Source: Dermatemys mawii
Lineage: Eukaryota; Chordata; Testudines; Dermatemydidae
Direction: 5' to 3'
NCBI GenBank assembly: GCA_007922305.1
Contig: ML677387.1
Span: 275,852 to 339,851 of the forward strand
Length of the DNA: 64,000 nt
Within the stretch, counting starts at the first letter, position 1. Every line of letters begins with the position of its first letter. The notes beneath the pieces are model-generated. The model was not told the DNA's origin. It worked only from the letters and a program-made list of their open reading frames with translations, and searched no databases. The position numbers and the translations under genes were made by a program. This document shows positions 1 through 64,000 of this stretch, one piece after another.

Positions 1-2639
1 GTGTGTGGGGGGGGGTGGACCCGAAGTGCTGTGGTGTGTGTGTGGGGGGGTGCACACTTGACGCTCTGCTCAGCTCTGCCTGAGAGGGCCGGTGGGCGGG
101 CGGGCGAACACTCGGCCGTTTTCCTCACCTGGGGCTCCGTGAGGGGCCGTTCCCCAGCAGAATGGCTGTCGGCTGCACCGGCGGGTACAGGCCTCTCAGC
201 CCGTGCAAGGCGGCGGCTGCGGGCGCCTCCCCGTCCTGCCGGGGCTTGTGTGAGGGGAGGCTGGAGGGCCCGTGTCCACACCCAGCTCCCCCCGTGGCAG
301 CGGGGCCGTCGGAGAACAGGGCAGACGGGACAGTGTCGCCCGTGGCCTCTTGGCCACCATTTTGCAGCCTCTTGGCTGACACTGAGCCTGGGCCCCTATT
401 GACATCCAGGCGGGGGGAGGCCACACGCCCCCCGTCTCCAGACCCCTCCCCCAGCTGAAGGGGACGAGCTACTGAACCCGGAGGTCCAGGGACGACAGAC
501 CAGGGACAGGCCTGAAGTGAGGGTGGATCAGGGGACAGCGAGCTGAGAACCGCGTCTGCACCCGCTGCTCCTGCCTGCCGTCTAGGGAGCTGGCGGCCGT
601 GGCCTAGAGGCTCTGGGCCCGGACGGGGGAGCCAAAGGAGCCGCGAAGTAGGCCCCACAGTCGCAGCGCACCTCCCGTCCAGCCTCTCCTCCTCTGCAAG
701 GGCAGGCCCCCTTAGCCAGCGCAGGAGGAGTGGACAGGGAAGTCTCACGGCTGCGTAGGGCCACGGATCCTGAGCCCCGAGGTGAGCAGGCGTTACCACA
801 GCGAGCGTCCCCCCAAGGGCTTGGGCTCGTGTTGGGGAACACTGAGGATCACGGAGAATGCAGCCTCCAGGAAGCCATGGAGGAAGAGACGGTGGCGCCT
901 GTGGAGGGAGGAACGAAGCCAGCGCTGCACTGTCGGGACAGTGTCTCTGCTCTCGCACGCAAGGCTGGGCACGTTGCACATGGGAAAGACACGGTCCCTG
1001 CCCCACAGCAGGTGAGGCTCAGGGAGGGAGACAGGCTGCATAGATGGCCCCATAGCCCTTATACCCACAACTGCAATCCAGCAGGGCTGTGAGGTTACAA
1101 AGCAGCGTGCAAGGGGGACTCTGGGCCTTGAGATATTTCTCCTCTTCATTTAACAGTGAAGAGCCTGACCGGGTCTGTGCCCCGCTGCGGGGGCTCTGGG
1201 GAGAGGGGCCACCTGGGTTTGAGTCTGGCCCTGGGCCAGCTGCAGAGTGGGCCTCTTTTGGGAGGAGTCTGACTGGGCCCGGATGGAGTTGTGGGAAACT
1301 TTTGGGCGAGGGGCCTCACTGGGTCAGGCGGTCTTTGCAGGAGCATGAGATGTCCCTTTCGCTCACATTGTGCCACACAAGGACCAGCCACAACAGCTGT
1401 CTCTGTGCCCGAGGAGTGAGGCCTCCTTGGGTTCATGAGGTGACAGTCCTGCCCAAGGCGCAGGTGGGGGTAGGGCCAGTGCCAGAGTCTGTGCACTGCC
1501 AGTAGCTGGTGCATTCTCTGTCTCTAGCTGGGGCCTCACTAGATGCCAGCCCAGGCTTGGCTGGCTCCATGGGAGCCTTGACATCTGGTTTTGGGGCAGG
1601 CCGGGAGCAGGGGTGGTTTGTCATTTTTATTCCAGCAGTGCCATAGGCCCTGTCAGGCACCACGGGGAACTAATGCCCAGGGAGACATGTCTCCAGCCTG
1701 GGAGAACCTACAATTTAAATATCCTGGCCAGACAGCCAGCACATCTGCAAGGTCAGATCTTTGCAACGGACTTCACATGCCCCCTTGTGCCCTGCCCTCC
1801 TTCCCCATTCCATCAGCACCAGGTAAGGAACAAGACTCCTCTCACAGCCAGTGGTCAGCTGCCTTGCATTAGAGTAATCTGCCTTCTACATGAGCTCAGG
1901 AGGAGACCTATTGCCTCAAGTGGTCCCTCTGGGTTAATAATTAACCATAAATATGTCACCCATTGCTAACTTTCCCCCTCACCCTGCCCTCAGGAGCAAG
2001 CCCAAAGCCCTTTACAAAAATCTAATACGTTTCCAATCCCCCTCTCCCTGCCACTTCATTGAGGTGGGCCAGTGCTGTTACCAGTTCACAGATGGGAAAC
2101 TGAGGCACACCTTGCTCAGCTGCCAGCGTGTGGGGCTGTGTTCCTGCACCTCCTCAGCCAGGCTTCCAGCTGCTCCAATGCATCCTTCTCCCTTTTCATG
2201 CCTGTTCTTTCCATTTATTTTTATTATCTTTTGCCTTTCAGTACATTAGCTCATATTGGCTTATAGGCCACATCCCATGTGTACCCATGGGTTAGCCCCT
2301 TACACTTGCATATGTGAGAGGTTCCCCTTGCCTGGCTCTATTTTAATTCTAATTTAATTTGTTTAGTTCTTTCCTATTTTCTATTTTCTATTTTGACTAA
2401 TGTTTTATTCTCCTTTGGACAGTGCGATGGAAGCTGAGCATCGAAGGAAGAGGTGGCCAGCGGCATCTGCAGGCGAGACACTGGAGAGAGGTCAGAGGTG
2501 CACACAAGTATAAGAGCTGCTATCCCAGTCAGACCAGGGATGCATCCAGGCTGGTCTTGTCTCTAACCATGGCCAGGAGCAGGTGTAAGATGCCCCATGT
2601 GCTGAATGCTGGTGGAACCTGGCCATAGGGCCAGTAGCC
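1..2639. other. 5' flank without recognisable gene; CpG-rich left edge
   Basis: The first ~750 bases are GC-rich with frequent CpG, and may be the edge of a CpG island whose other part lies off-window. No exon with homology was recognised. The long frames here on both strands read as low-complexity R/P/G-rich protein and look like products of GC content. A short MIR-like piece lies near 2075-2135 (gatgggaaactgaggcac). Confidence 0.5.
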
Positions 2640-2900
2640 CATGTCACTTAGTGGTTTAATCCTGCCCTGAAACAAGAGGCTTTTTATCTGTTCTATAAAA
2701 TATCCTGTCATGTCCCCCCGGTGATCTCATTGTCTATATGAACACTCAATCCGCTCTTGAGCTTACCAAGCTCTGGGCCTCCCTGGCATTTTCTGGCAAT
2801 GAGTTCCACAGAGTAACTGCTGAGCTTAAAATGCTTCCTTTCATCTGTTTTCAATGTGCTGCCTTTGAAGTTCAGAGTTAAGTGCATTAGCTGTCCCTAT
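2640..2900 (-). repeat. CR1-type LINE fragment, antisense
   Basis: The stretch ggcaatgagttccaca and the decayed text around it match, from memory, the antisense of the CR1 LINE 3' region common in turtles. A related copy sits at 11690-12060. The fragment is diverged and has no coding capacity. Confidence 0.55.
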
Positions 2901-3019
2901 TATTTGTCTATCATGAGAGGATGAATAAGACCTTCCCTGTCCCAGTGCCCACTCTCTGTACCTCTGTCACATGGATGCACTGAACAGCTCCGCTTGTCTC
3001 AGGCTGGGCAGAGAGACAG

Positions 3020-3407
3020 TGTGACAAGCAGGGAGGAGGTTTCACTCTTGAGGGGAAGCTGCTCTGAACGGGATACCTGGAGCTGTAACCTGAGATGAGA
3101 AGGGGGAGGGGAGTTGACACCTGGGGCCCGGGAAGTGAACAAAGCGGAAGGGAGACGGCTGCAGGGTTTTGAGGGGGTAGAAGCTGTCTGGGGAAGAGGA
3201 GGGAGCCTGGATTTGGGGTCTTATCTCCCTGCCCCTCAGAAGGACCTGACTAAGGGGTCCTGTTTGTACTGACAAGCTCGGAGTTGGATTGTGTTCCTGA
3301 CATCTCAAATAAACCTTCTGATCCACTGGCTGGCTAAGAATCACTGTGAAGTCCGGGAAGTGGGGTGTGTGTGTGTGGGAATGGGACTCCCCCCACCCGC
3401 TGTGACA
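3020..3407 (+). mobile_element. Solo LTR (endogenous retrovirus type), copy A, sense to ANK1
   Basis: This 388-bp unit starts TGTGACAAGC and ends CCGCTGTGACA. It is the reverse complement of three further copies in intron 1 (18029, 28201 and 30963). An AATAAA signal lies at 3308-3313, giving the LTR direction. No internal retroviral genes adjoin it. A target duplication is not clear (gacag before, cagag after). It is the only copy in sense orientation and lies upstream of the first coding exon. Confidence 0.75.
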
Positions 3408-3858
3408 CAGAGTTTGATGTTAGTTAAGGGAGCTGGTTGCTGGTGCCCGAGTCATGCATAAAGCTGCCAAGGCAGAGAGTGAAGAGGGAAGGGTCTCTGA
3501 GCGAGTGGAGGTGGGGAGCCCCTCAGGAAGAAGACAGCATGGTGGGGGTAAGAATCAGCAGCTCCTGGAGTCATGGGAATTGGGGAGGCGATCTCTCAGC
3601 ACTGAATGCAGCAGTGGGAGTGGGAAGGACAGGGCTGGAGAAGAAGCTGTTGGGCAGTAGGATGCCAAGAACAGGAAGAGAGGGAGGCTAAGCAGCTGTC
3701 TCTAACAGGCCAATGGGCAGAGAGGCAGGCGAGTGATGGGGTGTGGGTGGTATGAAGGGGCAGGGAGCCGAGAGCCAGAGGCTGGTGGGACAGAGAAAAG
3801 ATACAGGCAGGTTTCCTAGATAGAGGTGGGGTCTGGGAAGGTGTAAGGGAGCTCCAGG

Positions 3859-4015
3859 CAATGTTCCCTCTAATTTTTGGCAGGCTATATGTGCAAAACA
3901 TTTCTTGTGCACAAATGTTTGTGCACGCAGTGTTTCGCTGTGTGCGCGGGGTTTAGGATCTGTGTGGGGGGGGGTTAGGATCTGTGTGCGTGCGCACAGC
4001 TTAGAGGGAACAGTG
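3859..4015. mobile_element. Short hAT-type MITE with 8-bp target duplication
   Basis: This 157-bp element has terminal inverted repeats CAATGTTCCCTCTAA and, at the far end, the complement of CACTGTTCCCTCTAA. It is flanked by gctccagg (3851-3858) and gcttcagg (4016-4023), a 7-of-8 match that fits hAT insertion. The inside is G/T-rich with a repeated gtttaggatctgtgtg-like unit. Confidence 0.8.
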
Positions 4016-5925
4016 GCTTCAGGTGCTCAGCACCTCTTAGGTCATGCTGGATTGCTGTAGCGCTAATTGCAATGCCATGAGCATTCTGAATCCTGCAGCG
4101 TAAGCGTGGTGAGACTGCTGAGCGGGCAGCAGAGCCGTGGACCGGCTGAGGACGAGCAGGGTGGCTTTCCCAAACATCTCTTGACCGAGGGGCGAGGTGC
4201 ACGAGCCAACCAGGGGCTATCAGGCTTAGGAAACACAAACATAAAAAGTGTTTCGGGACATTTCCAGGTTCAGCAAACGGCTAGTGACCAGGCTTGTTCT
4301 AAGCTCAACTGCTGCAACTTTCCATGAGACATTGCCATCTCGCTGTGGCAGGAGAATGAAGCTGTGCTCGGTTCTCACAGTTGTACAGAGCCTGCTGCCA
4401 GTGTCAGGAGCTGACCCAAGTTAAGGGGCGAGGGCGCTCTTCTTCCCCCAGGCCAGGAGAGAACACTGGGCTTTTCCTCGGGAGCAGCCGAGGAGCACAT
4501 CACAAGATGGGGAGCCCGCTCTGCAGCTGTTGGGATGTGCTGAGTGTGCGTAACGAGCTGGCCCCAGGAGAGGCCGTGAGCGTGCACAGCCGGCCTGCTG
4601 CTGCCTCGTTCATCATTTGCTGGTTCTTTGCCAGTTAAGGAAAAACCTCGGACCAGTGCAACAGAGAACAACTCTTGAGTTTCAGGCGTCTGACCTCAGC
4701 AGTTTGAGCCCCGGCTCCTGCTGAGTCTCCAGAATTCTATTTCTGTCCTTGTCCAGTCACAACCCGCCCACCCCAATTGACCCGGCCCTCTCTGAAGGTG
4801 CAAGTAGCCCAGCCCCAAGGCACCAGTGCCAGCAGTCAGAGGCTTCCACCTGAGCTGGTCTCAAGTGACTTTCTCTTTCTGGTATTGTGGAATGATGCAT
4901 TCTGGGATTGTTCTGTAACCAATGCAACCCTCTGAATTGCTGCTTGCATCTGATGGGGAAAGGGACTGTGGAAGCCCAGGGTGGGAACTTCAATTTAGCC
5001 TTACAGGTGCCTCACTGGGACAATTTGTCCTCTTTCAGAGACACTGCTAACATCTGCCTGCTCAGGGAGCCCTGTCCTGGGCTCTCAATAGGCTAAGGGC
5101 AGCTGCTGCAGAAGAGGGGAGCAAGTGAGATTGCAGCTAAATGGTGCAGCTACTGCTCCAGCTTCATGCTGCAGAGCCTAGTGACCGTTGCAGTGACAAC
5201 TTCACTCTCTCTCTCATTTAAACAGTTACCAGGAAGTGGCCACTGCTAATGCAGGGGCAGTGCCAGAGCACACTTGCAGCACACACAGGCTCTGAATCAG
5301 TCTGGGGCTAATCGGCTCTGCTTTGCCTTCTTCAGAAGGCCCCTGAATCATTTTTTGCAGCATCCTGCTCCTGCAGCTGCTAGTAGCTACAGTCACATGC
5401 AGATGCTTCTCCTCTCTGAGCCTGAGCCCTGCACAGGTGATTTCACTGTGGGCTAGTGCTATGGAGGCTCCACTCTACCCACACCCTGGTCAATGGGTTC
5501 CTGGCTTGTGGAGGCAGGAGTGCTCAGGGGCAGTGGCTGTGAGGTTGTGGACGCTGTGACCCATGCTCTGAGGATAGAGAATGGTGCCAGGCAGCACCCA
5601 GGTGTGGAGGGAGGGTTAGCCTCGGGGACAGACAGTGGATTTTCCCTGGCTCTGGTAGCAGTGGGCTCCAGGGACGAGGTGTCTTGGTTGGGCAGGGACC
5701 TGTCATTTGTCTGTGAAGTGCCCAAGTGTAACGAGGAGACGGGTGCAGGGACTGCAGGGTTTGCCAGTACTGCACCGCATGGGGTAGGAGCCCCACCTTT
5801 CTAGAAAGGAAGAGAGAACCAGGCTGGGCACTGCCTTACAACTGGACACAGCATGTGTCACTGTTGGCTTGACCAGTCTCATCTCTAGGATAACAGCCTT
5901 CTCCTGCTGCCCTGCTAATTAGTTT
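4016..5925. other. 5' flank, no feature recognised
   Basis: The interval has ordinary base composition and only short chance frames. No conserved exon or repeat family was recognised by eye. Confidence 0.4.
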
Positions 5926-5930
5926 AGTTA

Positions 5931-6050
5931 GTCTTGTAGCTCAAGCAGTAGAAGTTTGTGCTGCAGTAGGGAAAGTGTATTGTTCAAATCCTGCTGATGA
6001 TGCATGACTGGGGGTTGTTATGATTGTACATAATACAATTTCATTTAAAA
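5931..6050 (+). repeat. tRNA-derived SINE
   Basis: An A-box-like tagctcaagcagtagaag is followed about 35 bp later by a B-box-like gttcaaatcc, and then by a non-tRNA tail. The spacing fits a pol III promoter of a tRNA-derived SINE. It is too diverged in the stem positions to be a functional tRNA. Confidence 0.6.
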
Positions 6051-6059
6051 AATCTTGGA

Positions 6060-7714
6060 AATTACACAGACGACATATATTGAAAGAAAGGTGTTTCAGA
6101 TTGCAAAATCAATCATGCAAAAATTAGGAAGTGCTAGATACGCAATTATCCATGAAAACTTAATTCAGCCTCCATGTGCATATGCATTATGATGCAGTCT
6201 TTAGTTACGTGATCATAAACTTTTTTTTCCCCACAGGATCTCTGCCTCATTCAGTGCATAGGATGAACACACAAGGGTCAGAGTTAAGGTTGCATGGACA
6301 ACACTGCATCTGGAGTTTCCTAACTTTCAAGTGCTTGACTTTGCAGCCTTCGTTAACTTTTATCTTGTACGAAATATACATACTGCTTTGAGTTACTAGA
6401 TAAGGAGTTAGGGCGTTATCTAGATTTAAGTGTATCTTTTATCCTTGTGAGCACTGCACAAATGACACAAGCTGTTCTCGGGAAGCCCCAGACACCGATA
6501 GCCACATTCCTGGTCTTCCCAATCTAGAGCTGCCCCTAAAGGCTCCACTTAACTCGTACTGTCACCCCCTGAGAATCCTTGAGGCAGGGCTCCTCTTTCT
6601 GCTTTTAACTCACCACCATGTGTGGAGAGGAAGAATCAGCTGGACCTGAAAGTGAATAGAGATTTGCAGAAGACACAGCTCCGTGCAGGAAAATCTATTC
6701 TGCCAAGGCATTACGTTCCCTGCAGAAGGCTGAGACGATGCAGATTGAGTCTCAGAATCATTCTGCAGACTCCCAGATTCACTTTTGGCCACCAGTTGAC
6801 AGAAACAACCTCTGAGAAACAGGCAGTAACCCAAACTTACCAAGGGCCTTGGCAGGGAAAGGGACATCTCCAGACACTTTAACTATTTCCCTCCCAGTGT
6901 TGTTTGTGACTAGGGTAGGGTGAGCCTATTCCCCTCAGAATGGGCAATGAGTGATGGGGAAGTGTTCGGGCAGTATAATTGTGTATGATGGTGGCAAGTG
7001 TGTGCTGTGATGGGGAGGGCTGTGTGCACTGAGACCAGGGTATCCGGTGCGTCTGATTCCCACTGAAGCACACCTTGCTATGTGCAGTGTCACCGCTGTG
7101 TTCCTAAGCCAAGAGGCTGCCCCAAAAGGTTCATCCCAGGTTTTACACTCATCTTTGTGCAGGCTGGGGCAGGACTTTGGGAGGTCAGTCAGTGCACTCT
7201 GGATAGCCATGCAGTGCAGAGACCATTTGGAAAACTCCTAGCTATGCATCTTTCCATTGTGTCAACTCTTCCATTACCCACGTACTAGTGAACAGAGGGC
7301 AGGCAGGCAGGAGAACAGGAGGAGAGGCGGTAGAGTTGGAGGGGCCCTGGCGATGGGGTGCAGAGGCCAGGAGAGGGATGGGTGGTGCACCCGATGGATG
7401 GGGAGATAGAGGGAGGGGGAGGCAATGGGGGAACCGGTAGAGAGCCAAAGGGTATCTGAAGGGGAAACTTTGAGTGGGGGAGTGACAGGTGACTGGGAGC
7501 AGAGGTGTCCGTGATCCCATCTCTCTGTTAAGAAGTGAGTCCAGGCTGTGGAAGAGTTTGCAAGGCCTTGAGTTAAGGGGCTCCCAGGTTCTGGGGCTGA
7601 TTGGCTTGATGACCCAGCTCCCTACATGGGGATGCTCACAGCTGTGAGCTTTGGCAGGTGAACAGAGGTGAAACCTGCACAGGGAGTTGTGGTGCATTCT
7701 TCCTCACTGACCAT
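6060..7714. other. 5' flank, no feature recognised
   Basis: AT-rich at first, then a purine-rich stretch (7290-7500). No gene or clear repeat was seen. Confidence 0.4.
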
Positions 7715-7850
7715 TTTGAAGTCACGAGTGGCTGTTTCTCTCAAAGGTCTGCTGCAGGAATTATTATGGGGCAGTTCTCTGGCCTGCGTTGTGCGGGGAT
7801 CAGACTAGCTGGTCACAGTGGTCCTTCTTGGCCTTGGAATCTGTGAATGG
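7715..7850 (+). repeat. Dispersed amniote/turtle repeat
   Basis: The segment ending ggggatcagactagctggtcacagtggtcc... matches a very common reptile interspersed motif (gatcagactagatgatcac). A partial reverse copy occurs at 39377-39466. Its formal family was not determined. Confidence 0.55.
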
Positions 7851-8843
7851 TGTGACCCATTTGGCGCTCACCTGGGGATCCCAGAAAGCTCCCAGCGGCA
7901 CTCATTGCCCGGGCTCGTGCTCTGCTGGATGGCACCTGGCAGGGCAGGAGCCAGCCAGAGACTGCAGTTTACTTTTCTGAGGCTGTGTAGCCAAAGGCGG
8001 ATCGAAACTATGGTTTCTCTCTCCATTCACAGCCAAGATCCCTCCCCTCCCCTTCCCGCTCAGGAAGGATGCTGCTGAGCCTCACTCTGCTCCGGTACTT
8101 GGCACATCCCTTGCAGTCTCCTCTGTTTTCCAGGCAGAGATGCTGCCTGTCTCCTGAGCGTGTGCAGTGAATTCCCCATCGCTCTCCTTGAAAAGAGCTA
8201 GAATCTAACCTAGCGAGTGAGCAATGCTGCTGCTGCCCAGAGAGAATGGGAGAGATGGGAAAATGTGCCTGCATCAGCAGCATTGCAGTGGCAAAGCCAT
8301 CGACTGGCTATATGCATGTTAGTGCTCACGATGCACTGCTCCAGGGAGCTGAGGAGTCAAGATGAAACGCACCAGCCTCCTCTTCTCCCAGCCTTTCTAT
8401 TGTCCTGGTGCATTAATTGCTGAGGGTTATTTTCCTTCCTGTAGCCAGCTGTCTGCATCTCCCCTTGAGCTGCAGGAGAGACAGTGACGAGGAGAGAGCA
8501 CAGCACCAGCCAGGTTTCCTGTCCCACAAGGAGGACTCCGAATGATGTGCCAGTATAGTCAGGCTCTGCTGCAATGGTACACAGAACCTCTGGAACAGCT
8601 GGATTTAGGATTATTAATGCTTCATAAAGGTGTCCTGGACTTCATCTAGCAACTAGCTGGAGGCTTCAGCTGCCCTTTGAGGCTTGCAGTCTGCTCTTCA
8701 TCTTCCCGTAATTACTGGTTCTGCTCTCCTCTGGGTCGTCAGCATTCCAGCCAGGTGAAGGAACGATCTCTGTCCCGGAGTGGAGGGTGTCCGGCAGGAA
8801 GGGCCGGTGTGAGCGCTGGGGAGCATTTCAGCCGTGACCCACC
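7851..8843 (+). promoter_or_regulatory. ANK1: Probable 5' UTR and promoter region of the distal ANK1 exon
   Basis: This is placed only because it directly precedes the ATG at 8844. No convincing TATA box or initiator was identified, and the transcription start is unknown. The last 170 bases become more GC-rich (gggccggtgtgagcgctgggg) and run into the Kozak site without an obvious acceptor, so this may be true first-exon UTR. Confidence 0.4.
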
Positions 8844-63854
<55,011 letters not shown>

Positions 63855-64000
63855 GTAAGAAGCGCTGCATGGCGGTGTGGGGGCCTGGTGGGGCTGGTGG
63901 TGGGAGGCAGAGGTGGTGTGTTGCTGAGGGGTGCTGTAGGGCAGAGGTGGCGTGGCAGGGCAGACGGGTGCTGTGGGGTGGCTGTGACATGGTGGGGCAG
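63855..64000 (+). other. ANK1: Start of intron 24 at the window edge
   Basis: G-rich, with imperfect ggtggtg and ggcaggg repeats. The next exon is off-window. Confidence 0.6.

Noticed and set aside
125..1006. 293-codon minus-strand open frame in the 5' flank
   Set aside because: CpG-rich sequence gives few stops; no domain, no Kozak context of note and no recognisable homologue.
5931..6050. Functional tRNA gene
   Set aside because: A and B boxes are present but stems do not pair and a SINE tail follows.

Overview
This window is vertebrate nuclear DNA carrying the 5' half of one gene, ankyrin-1 (ANK1), on the plus strand. 24 coding exons can be joined in frame from position 8844 to 63854, giving 892 codons plus 2 nt. 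They encode an alternative basic N-terminus, all 24 ankyrin repeats and the start of the linker to the spectrin-binding half. The rest of the gene (ZU5, UPA and death domains) lies beyond the right edge. The repeats (CR1 LINEs, a tRNA-derived SINE of the cryptodiran-turtle type, a Penelope-like element with a GIY-YIG domain, several hAT-type MITEs and a family of ~390-400 bp solo LTRs) point to a turtle. The species cannot be named from this sequence.

Layout. 1-8843 is 5' flank, CpG-rich at its left edge, with scattered repeats. 8844-8969 is the first coding exon. 8970-46771 is a 37.8 kb first intron holding most of the mobile elements: solo LTRs, MITEs, CR1 fragments, the Penelope-like element and the SINE. 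46772-54414 carries exons 2-5, separated by introns that shrink from 4.7 kb to 0.8 kb. 54530-63854 packs exons 6-24 into about 9.3 kb of GC-rich sequence. An assembly gap of ten N lies in intron 11, and a minisatellite lies in intron 7.

Function. In known ankyrin-1 the repeat domain binds membrane partners such as the anion exchanger, and the later, off-window part binds spectrin, coupling membrane proteins to the cytoskeleton. The exon plan follows the protein: exons 3-20 encode whole repeats (99 nt for one, 186-198 nt for two), and exons 1-21 all end in phase 0. The erythroid-type first exon was not found in intron 1. No new biological system is evident. The main points of interest are the Penelope-like element with its inverted terminal repeats and a second nested copy, the antisense orientation of all intronic LTRs, several MITEs with target-site duplications, a conserved 24-nt microexon, and a minisatellite built from splice-acceptor-like units.
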